The notes: generated by a model from the sequence alone, not told the origin. Numbered from the stretch's first letter, positions 1 through 7,606 are shown. The stretch is 28,008 nucleotides of DNA from Gemmobacter sp964439015 (GCA_964439015.1 CAYTMV010000029.1:1-28008); one strand, 5' to 3'. Made by a program: numbers and translations.

Positions 1-471
1 GAGGAGGTCATTACCCGGGTCTGGCAAGAGCGGATCACCTTCATGCCCGGGGGGCATCTGCTGGTGGCGACGATGCGCGCGCATGGCGCCTATGCGGCGC
101 TGGTCTCGGGCGGGTTCACGTCCTTCACCGAAAAGGTTGCGCAGGCGCTGGGCTTTGACGAACACCGCGCCAATACCTTGCTGGCCGAGGGGGGCAAGCT
201 GACCGGGCAGGTGGCGCGGCCGATCCTTGGCAAGCAGGCCAAGCTGGACTCGCTTCTGGATCTGTCGACGCGGCTGGGGATCGACCCGGCGCAGGCGATT
301 GCTGTGGGCGATGGCGCAAACGATCTGGCGATGCTGCATCGCGCGGGGATGGGCGTTGCGCTGCATGCCAAGCCCTCGGTCGCGGCTGAGTGTGATCTGC
401 GGGTGAACCATGGCGATCTGACGGCGCTGCTTTATCTGCAAGGCTATGCCCGCAGTGACTTTGCCGCCTGA
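1..471 (+). CDS. serB: Phosphoserine phosphatase SerB, 3' part (5' end outside window)
   Basis: HAD-superfamily phosphatase that removes phosphate from O-phosphoserine, the last step of serine biosynthesis in the cytosol. The frame is open from base 1, so the gene begins upstream and about 156 C-terminal residues are visible. SerB hallmarks are LVSGGFTSF (motif II Ser/Gly region), the lysine in ILGKQAKLDSL (motif III) and AVGDGANDLAML (motif IV, acidic Mg-binding residues), followed by the usual GVALHAKPSVA tail. The N-terminal DxDxT nucleophile motif lies outside the window and cannot be checked. The stop is TGA at 469-471. The next gene starts 40 bases later on the same strand, with no hairpin terminator seen between them. 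Confidence 0.93.
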   Translation, partial: EEVITRVWQERITFMPGGHLLVATMRAHGAYAALVSGGFTSFTEKVAQALGFDEHRANTLLAEGGKLTGQVARPILGKQAKLDSLLDLSTRLGIDPAQAIAVGDGANDLAMLHRAGMGVALHAKPSVAAECDLRVNHGDLTALLYLQGYARSDFAA

Positions 472-511
472 GGCTTTACATCCGACCCCTCGCGCGGGAT
501 GAAGACCAACC

Positions 512-1270
512 ATGTTCGAGCTGGCCACCCATCTTGCCCTGTTCCTGATCCTCGCGGCCTTTGTCGCGGGGTTTGTCGATTCGATCGCGGGGGGCGGCGG
601 GCTGATAACAGTGCCTGCATTGCTGCTGGCGGGGGCCGACCCGGTGGTGGTGCTGGGCACCAACAAATTGCAAGGCACCTTCGGATCTGGCACGGCAACG
701 CTGGCCTATGCGCGGGCCGGACATGTGCGGCTGCGCGATCAGGCCGGGATGGCGCTTGTCAGCGTGATCGCGGGCGGGGTGGGGGCGCTGTTTGCCGCCG
801 CAATCCCGGCCGATGTTCTGCGGCTGGTGATGCCGGTGATCCTTGTCGCGGTGGCGGCGTTCTTTGCGCTGAAACCGGGTATCAGCGATGCCGACCGGGT
901 AGAACGGATGCGGCCTGCGGTATTCACCTTTACCTTCGTGCCACTGATTGCGGCCTATGACGGGTTTTTCGGCCCCGGCACCGGGGCGTTCTTCATGCTG
1001 GGCTTTGTGATGCTGGCGGGCTTTGGCCTGTTGCGCGCCACGGCCCATACCAAGCTGCTGAACTTCGGCTCCAACATCGGCAGTCTGGCGGTCTTTGCCG
1101 CCACCGGCTCGATCTGGTGGGTGACCGGGTTTGCGATGGCGCTTGGACAGACAGCAGGGGCGGCGCTGGGCGCGCGGCTGGCGATGCGGGTGGGCGCGCG
1201 TCTGATCAAGCCGCTGTTGGTCGTCACCTCAACCGCGATGGCCGCGCGGTTGATCTGGCAGATGCTTTAA
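512..1270 (+). CDS. TSUP (TauE/SafE) family membrane permease
   Basis: A 252-residue polytopic membrane protein of the sulfite exporter TauE/SafE (TSUP) family. It has the family N-terminal pattern: a hydrophobic helix, then GFVDSIAGGGGLITVPALL, then GTNKLQGTFGSGTA. A second repeat carries YDGFFGPGTGAFF and TAHTKLLNFGSNIGSL. About seven to eight hydrophobic segments span the protein. Members export or import sulfur-containing anions or organosulfonates, but the substrate cannot be told from this sequence and no sulfur genes are adjacent. The stop codon overlaps the stop of convergent zapE by 4 bases, so neither gene has room for a separate terminator. The ATG at 512 lacks a strong Shine-Dalgarno (GAAGACC upstream only). 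Confidence 0.9.
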   Translation: MFELATHLALFLILAAFVAGFVDSIAGGGGLITVPALLLAGADPVVVLGTNKLQGTFGSGTATLAYARAGHVRLRDQAGMALVSVIAGGVGALFAAAIPADVLRLVMPVILVAVAAFFALKPGISDADRVERMRPAVFTFTFVPLIAAYDGFFGPGTGAFFMLGFVMLAGFGLLRATAHTKLLNFGSNIGSLAVFAATGSIWWVTGFAMALGQTAGAALGARLAMRVGARLIKPLLVVTSTAMAARLIWQML

Positions 1271-2349
1271 CTCTTGCCCCAATCCGCGCCCATCATCTCG
1301 CGCAGGCGCGAGGCTGTGCGCTCGAATTCAAAGGCGCCGGTCCCTTCGACGTAAAGCCGCTCGGGCACATCGGCGGCCGAGCAGATCAGCCGCACCCGCG
1401 CCTCATACAGCGCATCAATCAGGGTGACAAACCGCTTGGCCTCATTGTAGTTCGAGGCCGACAACAGCGGGACATCTTCAAGGATCAGCACCCGCAGCGC
1501 CCCGGCAATCGCCAGATAATCGGCCGGACCCAAGGGCTTGCCACAAAGATCCCAGAACTCGGCCCGGCCGACGCCATTGGCGAAATGCGGGACAATGGTC
1601 TCACGCCCGTTCACCGGCAGGGACAGGGCTGTGCCCACCGCGCCCCCGGTAAGGTCGGTCCAGATCGCCTCGATCTGCGCGGCGGATCGCCCGGCAGGGT
1701 GAAAATAGACCTGCGCGCCCTCCAGCCGGTGCTGGCGATAGTCGTTGGGGCTTTCCAACTCTTGCACTGTCATGCGGTCCCGCAGCAGGGCGATGAAGGG
1801 CAGGAACAACGCGCGGTTCAGGCCGTTCTTGTAGAGATCCTCGGGCGCGCGGTTCGATGTGGTGACGACCACCACGCCGCGTTCGAACAGCATCTGGAAA
1901 AGACGGCCGACGATCATCGCGTCCGTGATGTCGGTGATCTGCATCTCGTCAAAAGCCAGCAGGCGCACTTCGGCTGCGACCTTTTCGGCCACGGGGCGCA
2001 GCGCATCGTCCACGCCCTGCTTGCGGGCCTCGTGCATGCCGTGATGGATTTCCTGCATGAAGGCATGAAAATGCACCCGGCGCTTGGCGGCGATCTCAGT
2101 CGCCTCGATGAACAGGTCCATCAGCATCGACTTGCCGCGCCCCACGCCCCCCCAGAGATACAACCCCTTGGGCGTCGGTGCCGGGCGCGCGAAGAAACCC
2201 GCAAACAGCCCGGTTCGGCGAGTCGGGTTGGCCTCAAGCCAGGTGCGGATTGCCTCAAGCGCCGGCAGCACGGCGTGCTGCGCCGGGTCCGGGCGCAGAC
2301 TGCCCGCCGCCACGCGGGACTCGTAAATCTCGGTCAGGGTGTTTCGCAT
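1267..2349 (-). CDS. zapE: Cell division protein ZapE (AFG1-like ATPase)
   Basis: A 360-residue P-loop ATPase of the AFG1/ZapE family. ZapE is known in E. coli as a Z-ring-associated ATPase, and the mitochondrial homologue AFG1 acts in protein quality control. Visible are Walker A GGVGRGKS (about residues 67-74), the family segment RVHFHAFMQEIH (about 91-102), Walker B LLAFDEMQITD (about 130-140) and the sensor-like VTTSNRAPEDLYKNGL. Length is normal. The ATG at 2349 is preceded by a TATACA hexamer only 5 bases upstream and by no Shine-Dalgarno, so the transcript may be leaderless. It is divergent from the NYN protein at 2456, and its stop overlaps the TSUP permease stop. Confidence 0.93.
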   Translation of the reverse strand: MRNTLTEIYESRVAAGSLRPDPAQHAVLPALEAIRTWLEANPTRRTGLFAGFFARPAPTPKGLYLWGGVGRGKSMLMDLFIEATEIAAKRRVHFHAFMQEIHHGMHEARKQGVDDALRPVAEKVAAEVRLLAFDEMQITDITDAMIVGRLFQMLFERGVVVVTTSNRAPEDLYKNGLNRALFLPFIALLRDRMTVQELESPNDYRQHRLEGAQVYFHPAGRSAAQIEAIWTDLTGGAVGTALSLPVNGRETIVPHFANGVGRAEFWDLCGKPLGPADYLAIAGALRVLILEDVPLLSASNYNEAKRFVTLIDALYEARVRLICSAADVPERLYVEGTGAFEFERTASRLREMMGADWGKS

Positions 2350-2354
2350 GCCTT

Positions 2355-2383
2355 TGTATACCGTTTTCGCGCGGCGTGGAAAA
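2355..2383 (-). promoter_or_regulatory. Possible zapE promoter
   Basis: On the minus strand a TATACA hexamer (2360-2355) lies 17 bases downstream of a weak TTTTCC (2383-2378). The predicted start of transcription falls at or next to the zapE ATG at 2349. The -10 is good and the -35 is poor (3 of 6). Inference only. Confidence 0.3.
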
Positions 2384-2395
2384 GCCCGCGCCTTG

Positions 2396-2413
2396 CGGGA
2401 AAGAGCTTTCCCG
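2396..2413. promoter_or_regulatory. 18-bp perfect dyad between zapE and the NYN gene
   Basis: Two 8-base arms, CGGGAAAG (2396-2403) and CTTTCCCG (2406-2413), are separated by AG. The dyad sits in the 106-base divergent spacer. Its left arm also overlaps a second possible hairpin (CCCGC 2385-2389 with GCGGG 2395-2399), so the two structures exclude each other. It could be an operator or an RNA hairpin in the NYN leader. There is no T-run, so a terminator is unlikely. Confidence 0.4.
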
Positions 2414-2455
2414 TTCAGCCCTCATGCGGCACAAGGGACCGGGAAGGAGACTGCC

Positions 2456-3208
2456 ATGAAAGACACCCGCGCCCCGCGCCTTTGCGTGCTGATCGACGCC
2501 GATAATGTGCCATCAAGCTATGCCGAGGCGATTTTTGAGGAAATCGCCGGCATGGGCGAGGCCTCGGTGCGGCGCATTTATGGCGACTGGTCTGCGCAGC
2601 GGCTGGGCGGCTGGGCGCGTAAGGTGGCCAAGCTGGGCATGGTGGCCGACCAGCAGTTTTCCAATACCAAGGGCAAGAACGCCTCGGATATCGGTCTGGT
2701 GATCGCGGCGATGGATTTCCTGCATTCGGGCCTGTTTGACGGCTTTGTTCTGGTCTCGTCGGACAGTGATTTCACCCGCCTGGCGGCGCGTATCCGCGAG
2801 CAGGGACTGGATGTATATGGCATCGGCGAGAAGAAGACGCCTGAGGCGTTCCGCAATGCCTGCAAGCGTTTCATCTATGTCGAGAACCTGTCGGGCGATG
2901 ACGCCGAGGAGGCTGTCGAGGTGCGCCCCGACCAGCCCGCACCCGAGTCGCGCAGCCCGGCAAGGCGCGAGAAGGAGCCGCCCCTGAAAGCCGCGCCCTT
3001 CATCGCCCATGCCATGCGCGCCATCGACCCGGAGGGCGAGTGGTATTCGCTGGGGCAGATCGGCCAGTATATTACCCAGGCCAACCCCGATTTCGACACC
3101 CGGACTTACGGCAGCCAGAAGCTGTCGGACCTCATCCGCAAGCTGAACTCGCGGTTCGAGGTGAAGCCCGGGCCGGGTGGCCAGTTGCTGGCACGCGATC
3201 TTTCCTGA
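2456..3208 (+). CDS. NYN-domain (LabA/PIN-like) protein with C-terminal OST-HTH/LOTUS domain
   Basis: A 250-residue cytosolic protein. Residues about 8-145 form a NYN/LabA-like (former DUF88) domain, a PIN-fold putative ribonuclease. The conserved acidic positions are LIDADN (D14, D16), ASDIGLV (D78) and SSDSDF (D103, D105). A charged proline-rich linker (about 148-178) leads to a C-terminal OST-HTH/LOTUS domain (about 180-248), a fold associated with RNA binding; YSLGQIGQYI and YGSQKLSDLIRK fit it. The architecture suggests RNA binding and cleavage, but the target is unknown. The start at 2456 is preferred over an in-frame upstream start because GGGAAGGAG sits just before it and the protein begins directly with the domain. 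It is divergent from zapE. Confidence 0.88.
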   Translation: MKDTRAPRLCVLIDADNVPSSYAEAIFEEIAGMGEASVRRIYGDWSAQRLGGWARKVAKLGMVADQQFSNTKGKNASDIGLVIAAMDFLHSGLFDGFVLVSSDSDFTRLAARIREQGLDVYGIGEKKTPEAFRNACKRFIYVENLSGDDAEEAVEVRPDQPAPESRSPARREKEPPLKAAPFIAHAMRAIDPEGEWYSLGQIGQYITQANPDFDTRTYGSQKLSDLIRKLNSRFEVKPGPGGQLLARDLS

Positions 3209-3221
3209 GGCCGACAGTTGA

Positions 3222-3283
3222 GGGGGCGCTGCCCCCCGTCCCTGCGGGACGCCCCCCGGGATATTTGGGCCTGAATGATGGGG
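3222..3283. repeat. Palindromic GC-rich intergenic element
   Basis: This spacer element contains GGGGGC-GCT-GCCCCC, then CGTCCC-TGC-GGGACG, then GCCCCCCGGGATATTTGGGC followed by a GATGATGGGGGC tail. From memory, elements of this form (paired hairpins ending in a GATATTT..GGCC..GATGATGG-like box) recur between genes in Rhodobacteraceae genomes. I see only one copy here, so the repeat status rests on that recollection. No T-run follows the stems, so it is not a standard terminator. Confidence 0.5.
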
Positions 3284-3342
3284 GCGGGGGTCTTGCATGT
3301 CGGCGGGCTGCGTGAAAGCGTGGCCGCGAACCAGAGCCCGCC

Positions 3343-4284
3343 ATGCTGCCGATCCTTCTCAAGACCTTGCCCTTTTTCGCGCTGATCGGCCTCGGTTACG
3401 GGGCCGGAAGGGCGCGTATGTTCCCGCCCGAGGCGGTGGGCTGGCTGACGAAGTTCGTTTTCTACTTTGCTCTGTCGGCGATGCTGTTCCGCCTTGCGGC
3501 CCGGCTGGAGTTGGCGGCGATCTTTGAGCCCGGTTTCGTGCTTGCCTATACCTTGGCCTCGCTGCTGCTTTACGCCGCTGTGATGGCGGTGGCGCTGCTG
3601 CGCGGGCGCGGGATCGAGGAGGCGGCGGTCGAGGCGCAATGCGCGCAATCGGGCAATACCGGCTTTCTGGGCGTGCCGATGCTGGTGGTGTTGCTGGGGC
3701 CGGCTGCGGCTGGCCCGGTGCTGATGGTGCTGACGGTCGACATGGTGGTGTTTTCATCGCTGATCACGTTGATCATAACCGGGGCGCGCAGTGGCCGGAT
3801 GTCGCCCGCCACCATCGGCCAGCTGGGCGCGGGGCTGGTGCGCAATCCGATGGTGGTTTCAATCCTGGCGGGGCTGCTCTGGTCGGCATCGGGATGGCCG
3901 TTGCCTGCGCCCGTGGACGAGTTTCTGGCGATTCTGGGGGCGGCTGCGACGCCAGGGGCGTTGTTTGCCATCGGCGCCTCGCTGGCGGGGCGGGGTTTGG
4001 TGCGCCTTGGCGATGCGGTCTGGCTGAGTTTTGCCAAGCTGGTGCTGCACCCGGCCCTGGTGGCGGCCTTTGCGCTGGGGCTTTTTGCTGTGCCCTATCA
4101 GCAGGCCGGGGTGATGATCGCCACCGCGAGTCTTCCTGTCGCCGGCAATGTCTATATTCTGGCCCAGCATTACGGGGTGGCGCCACAACGCGTCTCGACG
4201 GCCATTCTTGTGTCAACACTTGTCTCGATCCTCAGCGTGACAGCCGTCATCGCCTGGATCACTGCAACCGGAGGAATTCCATGA
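3343..4284 (+). CDS. AEC (auxin efflux carrier) family transporter
   Basis: A 313-residue inner-membrane protein with about ten hydrophobic helices. It resembles bacterial AEC/malonate-transporter permeases: an N-terminal half with VGWLTKFVFYFALSAMLFRL, a central QSGNTGFLGVPML motif with conserved Asn/Gly and a downstream VRNPMVVSILAGLL, and a C-terminal half ending in IATASLPVAGNVYILAQHYG. Bacterial members move organic acids such as malonate or malate, but the substrate is not predictable here. It is the first gene of an apparent five-gene plus-strand operon. Its stop overlaps the start of the S-formylglutathione hydrolase gene by 4 bases (ATGA). The spacer upstream holds the palindromic element at 3222-3283. 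Confidence 0.9.
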   Translation: MLPILLKTLPFFALIGLGYGAGRARMFPPEAVGWLTKFVFYFALSAMLFRLAARLELAAIFEPGFVLAYTLASLLLYAAVMAVALLRGRGIEEAAVEAQCAQSGNTGFLGVPMLVVLLGPAAAGPVLMVLTVDMVVFSSLITLIITGARSGRMSPATIGQLGAGLVRNPMVVSILAGLLWSASGWPLPAPVDEFLAILGAAATPGALFAIGASLAGRGLVRLGDAVWLSFAKLVLHPALVAAFALGLFAVPYQQAGVMIATASLPVAGNVYILAQHYGVAPQRVSTAILVSTLVSILSVTAVIAWITATGGIP

Positions 4285-5114
4285 AAACCGTGTCCGAATC
4301 GCGTGCCTTTGGGGGTGTGCAGGGCGTTTATTCGCATCCGTCCGAGGTTTGCGGGGCCGAGATGACCTTCGGGCTCTACCTGCCGCCGGCCGCCGCGTTC
4401 GGGCCGGTGCCGGTGCTGTGGTATCTGTCGGGGCTGACTTGCACGCATGAGAATGCGATGGTGAAGGCCGGGGCGCAGGCCTGGGCGGCCGAGGCCGGCA
4501 TTGCGCTGGTGTTCCCCGACACCTCGCCGCGGGGCGAGGGGGTGGCCGATGATGCAGCCTATGATCTGGGGCAGGGCGCGGGCTTTTATGTCAATGCGAC
4601 CGAGGCTCCCTGGGCGCCGCATTTCCGCATGTGGGACTATGTGGCGGAAGAACTGCCGCGCGTGGTCTTCAACGCCTTCGCGCTGGATGAAGAGCGGCAG
4701 GCGATCACCGGCCATTCGATGGGAGGGCACGGGGCGCTGACGCTGGCGATGCGGCTGGAGGGCCGGTATCGCTCGGTCTCGGCCTTTGCGCCGATCGCCA
4801 ATCCCACCGCCAGCGACTGGGGGCGCAAGCAGTTTGCGGCCTATCTGGGGGCGGATGAAGCCGCGTGGGAGGCGCATGACGCCTCGATTCTGATGCGGGG
4901 GCGTGGCTTTGCCGGGCCAGTGCTGATCGATCAGGGGACCGAGGACAAGTTCATAGACCTTCTGCGCCCCGAGGCGCTGGCCGAGGCCATGGCAGCGCGG
5001 CGCCAGCCGGGCAGCTTCCGCATGCAGCAGGGCTATGACCACAGCTATTTCTTCGTATCGAGCTTCATGGCGGATCACATCGCCTTCCATGCCGAGGCGC
5101 TGCATCGCGACTGA
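4281..5114 (+). CDS. fghA: S-formylglutathione hydrolase
   Basis: A 277-residue alpha/beta-hydrolase of the esterase D family. It splits S-formylglutathione into formate and glutathione, the second step of glutathione-dependent formaldehyde detoxification in the cytosol. The nucleophile elbow GHSMGGHGAL (Ser146), the acid in QGTEDKF (Asp222) and the base in GYDHSYFF (His254) are all in place, and YLSGLTCTHEN (about 48-58) is the usual oxyanion/Cys region. Length is normal. The start has GGAGG 5 bases upstream and overlaps the AEC stop. The partner glutathione-dependent formaldehyde dehydrogenase is not in this window, which is unusual because the two are often adjacent. Confidence 0.95.
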   Translation: MKTVSESRAFGGVQGVYSHPSEVCGAEMTFGLYLPPAAAFGPVPVLWYLSGLTCTHENAMVKAGAQAWAAEAGIALVFPDTSPRGEGVADDAAYDLGQGAGFYVNATEAPWAPHFRMWDYVAEELPRVVFNAFALDEERQAITGHSMGGHGALTLAMRLEGRYRSVSAFAPIANPTASDWGRKQFAAYLGADEAAWEAHDASILMRGRGFAGPVLIDQGTEDKFIDLLRPEALAEAMAARRQPGSFRMQQGYDHSYFFVSSFMADHIAFHAEALHRD

Positions 5115-5137
5115 GCACCGGCGCACGCGGAAGGGAT

Positions 5138-6079
5138 GTGGTGTTGCCGATATCGGAAAATCAGCCGCTGCGGGCGGCGCTGTTCGCCCTTGGCGGGGCG
5201 GCGGTGTTTTCCGTCAATGACGTGGCGATCAAGCTGCTGTCGGGCGGCTATGCGCTTCATCAGGTGATCCTGATCCGGTCGATGATCTCGCTGTGTGTGA
5301 TCATGGCGGTGATCGTCGTCTCGCGTGGCGGGTTTGCGCAGTTGCTGACCCGCCGTGTCGGCCCGCATGCGGTGCGCGTCAGCTGCATCCTGATGGCCAA
5401 TGTCACCTATTTTCTGGGACTGGCGGTCCTGCCGCTGGCCGATGCGGTGGCGGTGGCCTTTGTCGCGCCGCTGATCCTGACCGCGCTGTCGGGGATCATG
5501 CTGGGCGAACCGGTCGGCTGGCGGCGGTGGGCGGCGGTGGCGGTGGGCATGCTGGGCGTGGTGGTCATGCTGCGGCCAGGGCTGGGGGTGTTTCAGCCGG
5601 CGGCGCTGCTGGTTGCCGGCTCGGCGGTGTTTTACGCCATGGGCCATGTGATGACCCGAAGGATGCGCGACACGGAAAGTTCGGTCACGCTGAATTTCTG
5701 GGTGCAGGTCGGCTTTGTGGTGATCTCGCTGGCGATGGGGCTGACTGTTGGCGATGGACACCTGGCCGGTGGGGGCATGTTGGCCTTTCTGTTCCGGCCC
5801 TGGGTCTGGCCTCCGTCGCAGGATTGGCCGGTGCTGCTGGCGACGGGGCTTTCGGTCGGGATCGGTGGGTTGCTGATGGCGCAGGCCTATCGGAGCGGGG
5901 CGGCGGCGATGGTGGCCCCGTTTGAATACGCAGGGATGCCCATGGCGATCCTTTGGGGTTTGCTGTTTTTTGGCACGGTGCCGGATACGGTTTCGGCGGT
6001 GGGGATTGCGCTGATCTGCGGTGCCGGGCTCTATACCATCCGGCGCGAATGGGCGCTGAGGAGGCGGAATGGCAATTGA
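5138..6079 (+). CDS. DMT-superfamily transporter (EamA domains)
   Basis: A 313-residue protein with about ten transmembrane helices in two EamA repeats. The first repeat carries FSVNDVAIKLLSGGYALHQVILIRSM and the second ends with MVAPFEYAGMPMAILWGLLFFGTVPD, typical of RhaT/EamA metabolite exporters. The substrate is unknown. Translation probably starts at GTG 5138 after GGAAGGGAT, 23 bases behind fghA. A second DMT transporter at 7778-8641 on the other strand is a distant paralogue. The 3' end overlaps the HAD gene by 11 bases, which suggests translational coupling. Confidence 0.9.
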   Translation: MVLPISENQPLRAALFALGGAAVFSVNDVAIKLLSGGYALHQVILIRSMISLCVIMAVIVVSRGGFAQLLTRRVGPHAVRVSCILMANVTYFLGLAVLPLADAVAVAFVAPLILTALSGIMLGEPVGWRRWAAVAVGMLGVVVMLRPGLGVFQPAALLVAGSAVFYAMGHVMTRRMRDTESSVTLNFWVQVGFVVISLAMGLTVGDGHLAGGGMLAFLFRPWVWPPSQDWPVLLATGLSVGIGGLLMAQAYRSGAAAMVAPFEYAGMPMAILWGLLFFGTVPDTVSAVGIALICGAGLYTIRREWALRRRNGN

Positions 6080-6689
6080 GGCGGTGGTGTTCGACATCGG
6101 CAATGTGCTGGTGGGGTGGCAGCCAGAGCGATTTTATGACCGGGTGATCGGGCCCGCGCGGCGAAAGGCGCTGTTTGCCGCGGTGGATCTGGACGGGATG
6201 AACCTGCGGGTCGACGGTGGCGCGCCGTGGCGCGAGACAGTCGCGGCGGTGGCCGAGGCGCATCCTGACTGGGCGGCCGAGGTGCAGCTGTGGCATGATC
6301 GCTGGGACGAGATGTTTTCGCCCGTGATCGACCAGTCCGTCCGCACGCTTCGGGCGCTGCGGGGGCGGGGCGTGCCGGTGCTGGCGCTGACCAATTTCGG
6401 GCGCGAGACCTTTGCCTTTGCCAAGGGGCGCCACGACTTTCTGAACGAATTCGACCGGGTGTTCGCCTCGGGTCATCTGGGCCTGTTGAAGCCCGATCCC
6501 GCGATCTATGCGGTGGTGGAGGCGGCGGGGCATGCGCCAGAGGCGCTGCTGTTCGCCGATGACCGCGCCGACAACATCGCCGCCGCCGCTGCGCGGGGCT
6601 GGCATACGCATCATTTCACCGACCCCGCCGGCTGGGCGCGGCGATTGGTGGCTGAAGGATTGTTGACCGAACAGGAGGCAGGTCTGTGA
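6069..6689 (+). CDS. HAD-family hydrolase (subfamily IA phosphatase)
   Basis: A 206-residue cytosolic phosphatase-like protein. Motif I is VVFDIGNVLVGW, with the nucleophilic Asp in FDIGNV; the position usually filled by the second Asp is Asn, as in YihX-like phosphatases. Motif II is LALTNFG, motif III is the Lys in LLKPDPAIY and motif IV is LLFADDRADNI. The YihX-like family dephosphorylates sugar phosphates, but the substrate here is unknown. Its start lies inside the end of the DMT transporter gene, and its stop overlaps the next start (GTGA). Confidence 0.88.
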   Translation: MAIEAVVFDIGNVLVGWQPERFYDRVIGPARRKALFAAVDLDGMNLRVDGGAPWRETVAAVAEAHPDWAAEVQLWHDRWDEMFSPVIDQSVRTLRALRGRGVPVLALTNFGRETFAFAKGRHDFLNEFDRVFASGHLGLLKPDPAIYAVVEAAGHAPEALLFADDRADNIAAAAARGWHTHHFTDPAGWARRLVAEGLLTEQEAGL

Positions 6690-7588
6690 CTATCGAGATT
6701 GTTCCCGCCGAGGCGGAAAAGCTGTTGAGTTGGCAGGGTTTGACCGAGGCCTTCGTCGCAGGCCATGCCTTGCCGCGCGCCGAGATCGGTGACCTGTTCC
6801 TCTATCGCGGCGCGGATACGTTGCTGGACAGGGCGGCCTGGATTGATGGCTTGGGTGCCTTGGTCAAGGTCGCCAACGTCGTGCCGGGCAACGCAGGGCG
6901 CGGCCTGCCGACCATTCATGGCGCGGTGAACCTGTTTGACGACGTGACCGGCGATCTGCGGGCGCTGGTGGACTTTCAGCTGGTGACCAAGTGGAAAACG
7001 GCGGGCGACAGCCTGCTGGCCGCCAGCCGGCTTGCCCGGCCCGAGTCGCGCAATTTCCTGATTGTCGGGGCGGGGGCGGTGGCGCGCTCGATGATCGACG
7101 CCTATCGCAGCCTTTGGCCGGATGCGCAGTTTACCGTCTGGGCGCGCAAGCGCGAAGCGGCGGCTGAAATGGGCGTGGGCGTCGCCGAGGATCTGGAGGC
7201 CGCCGTGCGCGCCGCCGATGTGATCTGCTCGGCCACGATGGCCACCAGCCCGGTGATCCGGGGTGAATGGCTGCAGCCGGGGCAGCATCTGGACCTGATC
7301 GGTGCCTATCGGCCGGATATGCGCGAGGTGGACGACACCGCGATGTCCCGCGCCGCGATCTTTGTCGACAGCCGCGCGACCACCATCCACCACATTGGCG
7401 AGATCATGGCGCCGATCGCCTCCCGTGCGATCACTGAAAGCGATATCCGCGCGGATTTCTATGATATCAAGGCCGGGCTCTACCGCCGCGACAGCGCCGA
7501 TCAGATCACCATCGCCAAGAACGGCGGCGGCGCGCATCTGGACCTGATGACCGCGGATTATATCCGCCGGGCATGGGCAAACCGCTGA
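6686..7588 (+). CDS. Ornithine cyclodeaminase / mu-crystallin family protein
   Basis: A 300-residue NAD(P)-dependent enzyme of the ornithine cyclodeaminase fold. The N-terminal part has VKVANVVPGN..GLPTIHGAVNLFD, with Lys61 at the catalytic lysine position; the Rossmann motif is IVGAGAVAR (about 126-134), and LIGAYRPDMREVDD matches the conserved loop near the nicotinamide. At the usual LTxxRTA substrate-carboxylate motif it reads LVTKWKTA, with Lys104 where Arg is normal, so the substrate may not be ornithine. Family members also include ketimine reductases, alanine dehydrogenases and opine-type enzymes. The start is GTG 6686, overlapping the HAD stop after an ACAGGAGG ribosome site. It is the last gene of the operon. 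Confidence 0.85.
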   Translation: MTIEIVPAEAEKLLSWQGLTEAFVAGHALPRAEIGDLFLYRGADTLLDRAAWIDGLGALVKVANVVPGNAGRGLPTIHGAVNLFDDVTGDLRALVDFQLVTKWKTAGDSLLAASRLARPESRNFLIVGAGAVARSMIDAYRSLWPDAQFTVWARKREAAAEMGVGVAEDLEAAVRAADVICSATMATSPVIRGEWLQPGQHLDLIGAYRPDMREVDDTAMSRAAIFVDSRATTIHHIGEIMAPIASRAITESDIRADFYDIKAGLYRRDSADQITIAKNGGGAHLDLMTADYIRRAWANR

Positions 7589-7606
7589 GAGGGATTGTCG
7601 GGAAAT

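Noticed and set aside
1117..2505. A 462-codon plus-strand ORF opposite zapE
   Set aside because: It is antisense to a well-conserved ATPase, its composition is Arg/His/Gln-rich as expected of a shadow frame in GC-rich DNA, and it matches no family I know.
3222..3260. Intrinsic terminator behind the NYN gene
   Set aside because: The hairpins are strong but no T-run follows on either strand, so it is better described as a palindromic element.
3639..4280. Upstream in-frame extension of the S-formylglutathione hydrolase into the AEC gene
   Set aside because: It would overlap the transporter by over 600 bases. The ATG at 4281 has a GGAGG site and begins the normal protein.
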